Shown: piece after piece, positions 58,414-64,000 of the stretch
Layout: the number at the start of each line of letters is the position of its first letter
Position numbering within the stretch: position 1 is the first letter of the stretch
Assembly: GCF_000964795.1 (NCBI RefSeq)
Contig: NZ_LANX01000001.1
Coordinates: 496,001-560,000 of the forward strand
DNA: 64,000 nt
DNA from: Candidatus Neoehrlichia procyonis str. RAC413
Lineage (GTDB): Bacteria > Pseudomonadota > Alphaproteobacteria > Rickettsiales > Anaplasmataceae
Reading direction: 5' to 3'
The notes under the pieces: model-generated
What the model saw: the letters and a program-made list of their open reading frames with translations, nothing else
Told to the model about the DNA's origin: nothing
Database searches by the model: none
Position numbers and translations under genes: made by a program

Positions 58414-59245
58414 TTATGAAAGACAAAAAATCAAGGTATGTATCAAATATTTTTATTTTTTTTATATGACTTTTCTAATTAAAAAATATGATTAATCATA
58501 ATAAAATATCTTTTATTCTAATATTCGATACTTATTATGATATAATTATATGATATATTTATCATGAACCTGATCAAAAAATTATCTTATAACTTTAAAA
58601 CAGGTACTTTAGATACTTATATAAGTAAAATATTACCAAATTCTTTACGCTTTTTTTTGTAACTTATTTTTTGTGCTCGATAATACAAAAACTCACTAAA
58701 CCGTTAACGCTAAAATAAAACAAAAAATTTAAAAAATAATAACATGCCATATATAATAACTACTACAATAAATCATAATTATTACAACAGTTATTATCTT
58801 TTATTATTATAAAAAACATACAACTTCATACTGATATAGTAGACAACAATAGCTTACAGAAAATCAAATCTATTAATAATTAACCCATCACTACTAAACT
58901 AAATAAATTGCTAGATATTAAAGCTATAGCAATAAATATATGTATGTAATACACAATTAATATGCTATCTCTCTATTTTATAATTAACTACTAAATAACC
59001 TTTCTCTCGACAAATAGTAATACAAATATAACTTCTACTTATGATTTAATTCGCTAAAAAAACCTCATCATGATGTTAAATTGTTAAAAAATCCCACAAA
59101 AATTTTGCCCTACTTAATAGTACATAAAATAATAAACAAAACAACCTCACTTCAAATTATCAAGATATTAAATATTATGATAAGATAATAACACAATTCA
59201 ATAATAAACTATTGATTAAAAAAAATATTATACTCAAGCAAATCT
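58414..59245. other. Gap upstream of the small regulator
   Basis: About 830 very AT-rich bases, closed in all frames. It contains the RBS and presumably the promoter of the 58374 gene. No remnant or RNA recognised. Confidence 0.45.
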
Positions 59246-60250
59246 CTATTGCATTTCAATAACAGCATCGATAATATCTGTTCTGTCACTTTGTACAGCA
59301 ATACCTAAAGGTGTTTCAGATTGATAATTATTAACACCAATGCCAGAACCTAAAGACAAAAGAAATCTTACTACGTCTATATTACCCTTCCTGATAGCAT
59401 ATAACAATAAATTATCACCCCTATCTTGTGTACGTAAATCCTCTAATATGGTAGTTACATTAACCCCCAAATTCTCAAGTTTATAAATTACAGCCCTCAA
59501 CCCAGAAACATCATTATCATTTACACAATAAAACGCCTGTTGATAATAATCATGTAAAGACGCTACTCTAGGTAAATGACTATTATTTTGATCATAACTA
59601 TCTACTTCAATGGATTCTATAGCATTTCTATAAAATAGCCACTTATCTGATAATAATTGTCCACTATTTAAATTCTTCCATTCACTTGCAATTTTGTTAT
59701 TACTACTAAGTATTAATGATTTATCTTGTAAATTATTAGCATCATTATTTTCTATCATCTCTTTCTCGTTACTTAACTTCTCATCTTGTAAATCAGCATC
59801 TTCCTTATTGATAACATCATTTTCATCTATATTTTCCAAAGTTTGATCATGCTTACTTTTTTTATCATCTTTTTCTTTCTTATCTTTTTTTTGCTCTTTG
59901 TTTTTTTTTACATCATCCATTAATTTATTACTATCATTCCCATGTAATTTTTGGTCATCTTCTATATTTTTTTCATCATTAAGTAAATCATGACCATCAT
60001 TAAGTTTTTGTTCATCATCACTAAAATCACCAGACTCAGAATGCACATCTTCTTCATGTTTTAATGCATCAACATTATGATTTACACCAATATCATCATT
60101 TTTAATATCATTGTCTTTATCAACAAGTGATTTACTAATGCTCAGCATATCATAATCATTTACTTTTTTATCTTCATGTGACTCAGAAGCAATACTATCC
60201 ATGAGCCCTACCATTGTTAATAATGCTGCTGTAACGAAAAACTTTTTCAT
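59246..60250 (-). CDS. Secreted acidic protein with C-terminal ankyrin-like repeats, candidate effector
   Basis: The protein has 334 residues. An N-terminal signal peptide (MKKFFVTAALLTMVGLMDSI, cleavage likely near residue 20-24) is followed by about 160 residues dominated by Asp, Glu, Lys and Asn, including KKNKEQKKDKKEKDDKKSK, likely disordered. The C-terminal 100 residues contain two ankyrin-like units (GDNLLLYAIRKGNIDVVRFL and ETPLGIAVQSDRTDIIDAVI). It has an AAGAAGG RBS. Ehrlichia export ankyrin and repeat proteins to the host, so this is a candidate surface or secreted factor. It is divergent from addA. Confidence 0.75.
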   Translation of the reverse strand: MKKFFVTAALLTMVGLMDSIASESHEDKKVNDYDMLSISKSLVDKDNDIKNDDIGVNHNVDALKHEEDVHSESGDFSDDEQKLNDGHDLLNDEKNIEDDQKLHGNDSNKLMDDVKKNKEQKKDKKEKDDKKSKHDQTLENIDENDVINKEDADLQDEKLSNEKEMIENNDANNLQDKSLILSSNNKIASEWKNLNSGQLLSDKWLFYRNAIESIEVDSYDQNNSHLPRVASLHDYYQQAFYCVNDNDVSGLRAVIYKLENLGVNVTTILEDLRTQDRGDNLLLYAIRKGNIDVVRFLLSLGSGIGVNNYQSETPLGIAVQSDRTDIIDAVIEMQ

Positions 60251-60359
60251 ATCTATACCTTCTTAATGTTTATATTGAATACTATAAAAATACTTATATA
60301 CCAGTAGTACTAGTTTTACCATTAAAATATAATTTATTATTAACTTTAAAATTAAAGAC

Positions 60360-62927
60360 ATGCAGCATTTTACATTAAACATTGTTAAAACTGCGACTAA
60401 CCCTAGTAGTGAATTTACATGGATTAGTGCATCAGCCGGTACTGGTAAAACCAGAATACTAACGCACAGAATTCTAAGGTTACTTATTGCAGGCAAAACA
60501 AAAATACTTTGTCTAACTTTCACAAATGCTGCTGCTTACGAAATAAAAGAAAGAGTATACAAAACAGCCATCAAATGGATGTCCATGTCACAACAAGAAT
60601 TAAGCCTAGCACTTAAAGAAATATGCCATGATGATCTTGATAAACAACGCTATAAAGATGCCCAAAAGTTATTCTTTAATATACACAGCTTACTTACAAT
60701 ACAGACAATACACAGTTTTTGCTATAATCTTATATCTGCATTCCCTACTGAAACTGGTATTTCACAGAACTACACAATAAAAGACATTTCAGAATCTTAT
60801 CCAAAAATTTTTAAAAAATTATTTCTAGAACAAAACATAAAGCATCACTTTGAAGCAATATCTACAGAATTAACAGAAAGCATAATATACAACTTGCTAT
60901 ATAAAATCATCAGCAAAAAATTTAATAAAAACTACATATATAAAAAATACAAGAACACTATACTAAATACAAATTTTAACTCTACTGCATATACATTAAT
61001 TAACATTTTACAAAATGGAAGCACAAGAGACAAAAAAATCAGCTACCAACTTTCTGAATGGTATAATTTATCACAAAGCGATAAACTAACTAAAATCAAG
61101 GATTATGCTAAAATATTTATTAACCTATCAAATTTTGAAAGAAAACCTTTATCATCAATAATAACTAAAAATACTTTAGAACAATTTCCAGAAGCAGAAA
61201 ACATTATTATAAATGAGCAAGAAAATATAGCTAAATTCATAGAGCAATTCGATAATTATCAAATAATACATCGTACATATCACCTAATAAAAATTGCAGA
61301 ACAATTTACTAACATATATACAAAAGATAAACAGCGTAATAGATATCTAGATCATAATGATATAATTCATTTAACGCTTAACTTAATGACAAATATTTAT
61401 TACAAAGACTGGATATTATTCCAGTTAGATCAAAAAATAAATCATATCCTCATTGATGAGGCACAAGATAATAGTTTAGAACAATGGGAAATTATTACAC
61501 AACTATGTAATGAGTTTTTTTCTGGGACTGGAACAACAAATGAAAAACGCTCTCTATTTGTCGTTGGAGATATCAAACAGTCTATATACAGTTTTCAAAA
61601 TGCAAGACCTGATTACTTCTATCCCATGTGTCAATACTTTGCAAATAAAAGTACCAATCCTACAATAATAAAATTAAACACATCTTTTCGGTCAGCACAG
61701 CCTATATTGACACTTGTAGATAAAATTTTTAACAATTTTCAAGAACAAATATCTTTTGAAAAGCGTAAAATAGAACATATAGCCTATAGAAAAAACGATT
61801 ATGGATATGTTGAAGTATGGCCTTTACCTATAATAGACATACAAGCTAAAAAAGATGCATGGAATCAGTTACATATTCAATCTAACAATCATACTCAACA
61901 ACTTGCATCAACTATTGCACACAAAATTCATTCATGGATAACAATGAAAAGAACTTTAATATCAAAACATCGCCCTATAACAGCAGGAGATATTTTAGTA
62001 CTAGTACGTCATAGAAATACCTTTATTGATTACCTAACTGAAGAATTAAGAAAATTTAATATTCCAGTTTCCGGCAGAGATAAGTTTAATATTATGGACC
62101 ATATAGTAATTAAAGATTTAGTAAATCTTGGAGAATTCTTATTGCTACAAAAGAACGATATGTCTCTGGCAAATCTACTTAAATCGCCAATATTTAAATT
62201 TACAGAAGAGCAATTATTTAACCTTAGCTATCCTAAAAACCACAAACATTTATGGGACGCTTTACAACTGAACTTTACTGAAATATCAAATTATTTAAAG
62301 CAACTAATAAACATTTCAAAACATTATAGTCCTTTAGATCTATACCATTACATTTTATCAAAGCATAAACAACAATTTATTAAATGTATGGGTACATCAG
62401 TTACAGAAGTAATAGACGAATTTATAAATTTATTAATAAAATTTGAAACTAATAATTTAAGTTCCCTTGAGTCATTTATACATTGGATTAAACATACAAA
62501 TCCAGAAGTAAAAAGGGATCTTAGTAACATAAATAACTCTATCAGTATCATGACCGTACATAATGCAAAAGGAATGCAATTCCCTATAGTATTTTTAACA
62601 GATACAACAAGTATACCAAGAAGTGATTCTCAAATAATTTTTGATGAACAAAATACACCTTTTTGGTGTCGCAACAATGTTAATAATAAGCTTACAATAC
62701 TAAAAAATAAAAGAAATTTGGAAGAATATAACGAGTATATAAGATTACTTTATGTAGCACTTACAAGAGCAGAAGATGAATTATACATTACAGGAGAAAA
62801 TCATCCACATGATAAGTCGTGGTATAACATTATCTCAAATATTAGTGACATATATACAAAGAAATCCATAGAACTACCTCCAATGTTCACAAGCAAAGTT
62901 AATGTTCTATGTATAGAACACAACTAA
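60360..62927 (+). CDS. addA: AddA-like UvrD-family helicase lacking the nuclease domain
   Basis: The 855-residue protein is an SF1 helicase. The Q-motif and Walker A are WISASAGTGKTRIL (21-34), motif Ia is LCLTFTNAAAYEIKERV, Walker B is HILIDEAQDNSLEQW (near 365), motif III is LFVVGDIKQSIYSFQNARPD, motif V is MTVHNAKGMQFPIVF, and motif VI is LLYVALTRAEDELYITG. This set is typical of alphaproteobacterial AddA. It stops soon after motif VI, without the C-terminal RecB-type nuclease (GxxYDxK) that full-length AddA, near 1100 residues, carries. It would unwind DNA ends in recombinational repair; nuclease would have to come from AddB. Confidence 0.88.
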   Translation: MQHFTLNIVKTATNPSSEFTWISASAGTGKTRILTHRILRLLIAGKTKILCLTFTNAAAYEIKERVYKTAIKWMSMSQQELSLALKEICHDDLDKQRYKDAQKLFFNIHSLLTIQTIHSFCYNLISAFPTETGISQNYTIKDISESYPKIFKKLFLEQNIKHHFEAISTELTESIIYNLLYKIISKKFNKNYIYKKYKNTILNTNFNSTAYTLINILQNGSTRDKKISYQLSEWYNLSQSDKLTKIKDYAKIFINLSNFERKPLSSIITKNTLEQFPEAENIIINEQENIAKFIEQFDNYQIIHRTYHLIKIAEQFTNIYTKDKQRNRYLDHNDIIHLTLNLMTNIYYKDWILFQLDQKINHILIDEAQDNSLEQWEIITQLCNEFFSGTGTTNEKRSLFVVGDIKQSIYSFQNARPDYFYPMCQYFANKSTNPTIIKLNTSFRSAQPILTLVDKIFNNFQEQISFEKRKIEHIAYRKNDYGYVEVWPLPIIDIQAKKDAWNQLHIQSNNHTQQLASTIAHKIHSWITMKRTLISKHRPITAGDILVLVRHRNTFIDYLTEELRKFNIPVSGRDKFNIMDHIVIKDLVNLGEFLLLQKNDMSLANLLKSPIFKFTEEQLFNLSYPKNHKHLWDALQLNFTEISNYLKQLINISKHYSPLDLYHYILSKHKQQFIKCMGTSVTEVIDEFINLLIKFETNNLSSLESFIHWIKHTNPEVKRDLSNINNSISIMTVHNAKGMQFPIVFLTDTTSIPRSDSQIIFDEQNTPFWCRNNVNNKLTILKNKRNLEEYNEYIRLLYVALTRAEDELYITGENHPHDKSWYNIISNISDIYTKKSIELPPMFTSKVNVLCIEHN

Positions 62928-63508
62928 ACAAAAAAGTTTATGTTCTTACATATATATGTATCATTTAAATAAATACAACTAAATGGCCTTACAGACAAAA
63001 CAACTGAAATATTCCTATTAAAAAAATTACAATTTCCTACTCAACCAATATAAGCCTTTACTTATAAGATTTTATTAATAACTTACTAGTGAGTAATTTG
63101 TTTGTAAAAACACTTTAAGCATTTTATTATATAAAATACTAAAGCTTTAAATTTATAGATTAACCCCTCCCCCTTAATAATAAGAAACGCCATAATTTCA
63201 ACTGCAATCATATAAAATGCTTTATAAAGTTACGCCACCAAATAACAAATTAATAAAGTGCATTATTTTATGATTACAAAGATAAAATTTAAAATAATCT
63301 TATTATAAAAGACTCTGTAAATGTTAGTAACCTAATACATTTTTCTAATACATAGCATCTTATAGCAACTCATATTAAATTTAGTATTACCGTTAACATT
63401 AATTTACTTTTTATAGGACGCCATATTTTCGCGTCTAATTACTTAATGTGGGTACAAATGCAGTAATTATTTAAATTTAACAATATTAATTTATTAATAT
63501 CTCCTATT
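62928..63508. other. Convergent gap after addA
   Basis: About 580 AT-rich bases where the AddA nuclease domain would lie if present; no recognisable piece of it was found. CCCCTCCCCCTT at 63164-63175 is identical to 14893-14904. A small GACGC/GCGTC hairpin is at about 63417-63435. Confidence 0.5.
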
Positions 63509-64000
63509 TTAAAAAATTATAACATTTGATCCTGTCAATTTTCTATCTTCCAAGTCTTTATGAGCTTTTCCCATTTCATTAAACTTATACATTTTATTCA
63601 CACTAACATTAATATAGCCTCTTTTTATCATTTCAAAAATTTCTATAGCACTTAATCCTAATTCAAGTCTTGACCGTTTATAATGATGTATTATAGGAGA
63701 GCTAACAAATAATGACCTTGAACTTAACATAGCTATACTAATATTCGAAATAGGACCGGATATTTGTCCATAAGAAACATATAAGCCAAAAACACACAAA
63801 GACTCAAAAGCCTTTTTATGTGTTATTAACCCTATAGGATCATAAGCTACATTAACACCAGCTCCTTTTGTAATATCCATAACTCTATTTACAAAATCAT
63901 CATTATTATAGTTTATTACATGCGAACATCCATATTTTCGTGCCATATCTATATGGTAATCAGAACTTACTGCACCTATAACTTGACATCCTTTATATAC
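63509..64000 (-). CDS. qor: Quinone oxidoreductase (zeta-crystallin-like MDR family), C-terminal part
   Basis: The frame is open from its stop at 63509 to the right edge, so the 5' end is missing. The part seen reads GCQVIGAVSSDYHIDMARKY, then GCSHVINYNNDDFVNRVMDI, GAGVNVAYDPIG and a C-terminal EMGKAHKDLEDRKLTGSNVI. This is the NADPH-binding half of the medium-chain dehydrogenase/quinone reductase family, which reduces quinones with NADPH. An internal Met (63946) is not the start, because homology continues upstream. Confidence 0.88.
   Translation of the reverse strand, partial: VYKGCQVIGAVSSDYHIDMARKYGCSHVINYNNDDFVNRVMDITKGAGVNVAYDPIGLITHKKAFESLCVFGLYVSYGQISGPISNISIAMLSSRSLFVSSPIIHHYKRSRLELGLSAIEIFEMIKRGYINVSVNKMYKFNEMGKAHKDLEDRKLTGSNVIIF

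Noticed and set aside
59773-60130. Tandem nucleotide repeat in the charged region of the ankyrin protein
   Set aside because: The stretch is low complexity in Asp, Lys, Glu and Asn but has no fixed repeat unit on reading.
60263-60523. 86-codon minus-strand frame overlapping the addA start
   Set aside because: It lies antisense to the addA Walker A region, whose helicase motifs are unmistakable.
1-64000. CRISPR array, prophage or insertion sequence
   Set aside because: No regularly spaced direct repeats, no transposase or integrase frame and no phage structural gene was found; the repeats present are old duplications of host genes.

Overview
The window is very AT-rich, with short orthodox bacterial genes separated by long decayed intergenic stretches. 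Gene content and protein sequences point to an obligate intracellular alphaproteobacterium of the Anaplasmataceae, most likely Ehrlichia. Long spacers full of degraded partial gene copies favour E. ruminantium over E. canis or E. chaffeensis. This assignment is recognition by eye, not a database match.

Layout. 1-9.7 kb: start of a transketolase gene at the left edge, a degenerate M32 carboxypeptidase homologue, the Pal lipoprotein, purA, ruvX-nrdA and tRNA-Glu. 9.7-14.5 kb: a polyprenyl synthase overlapping an FKBP-like membrane protein, a ThiO-like oxidoreductase, and dnaB. 14.5-17.3 kb: tadA and a small membrane protein, bounded by a large diverged inverted repeat. 17.2-27 kb: rpmF-plsX-fabH (with a fossil tandem duplication), tgt, dapB-pstB, a flavin reductase-like gene and ubiA. 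27-31.4 kb: rpmH-rnpA, an AGCS symporter and comEC. 31.9-48.9 kb: one minus-strand block of tRNA-Tyr, tRNA-Gly, tuf, the S10-spc-alpha ribosomal genes with secY, adk and rpoA, then pheT. 49-56.3 kb: rlmB-cmk, rpsA, sppA, an HU/IHF gene, a coiled-coil gene and zapA, then a membrane protein and hemH. 56.8-64 kb: a ZapE-type ATPase, a small possible regulator, a secreted acidic ankyrin protein, a helicase-only AddA, and the end of a quinone oxidoreductase.

The genes cover translation (ribosome, tuf, pheT, tgt, tadA, three tRNAs), membrane and lipid synthesis (plsX, fabH, prenyl synthase, ubiA, secY), replication and repair (dnaB, nrdA, ruvX, addA, comEC), haem synthesis and envelope integrity (pal, zapA, sppA). 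Host-interaction candidates are the ankyrin protein and Pal.

No new multi-gene defence or metabolic system is evident. The most unusual structure is in the spacers: several hold diverged partial copies of genes found intact elsewhere in this window. There are two different dapB pieces, a plsX/fabH junction duplication, a tgt piece, and an inverted copy of the 3' end of the gene beside tadA. This suggests repeated segmental duplication followed by decay. The other notable observation is an M32 peptidase homologue that has lost its zinc-binding histidines.
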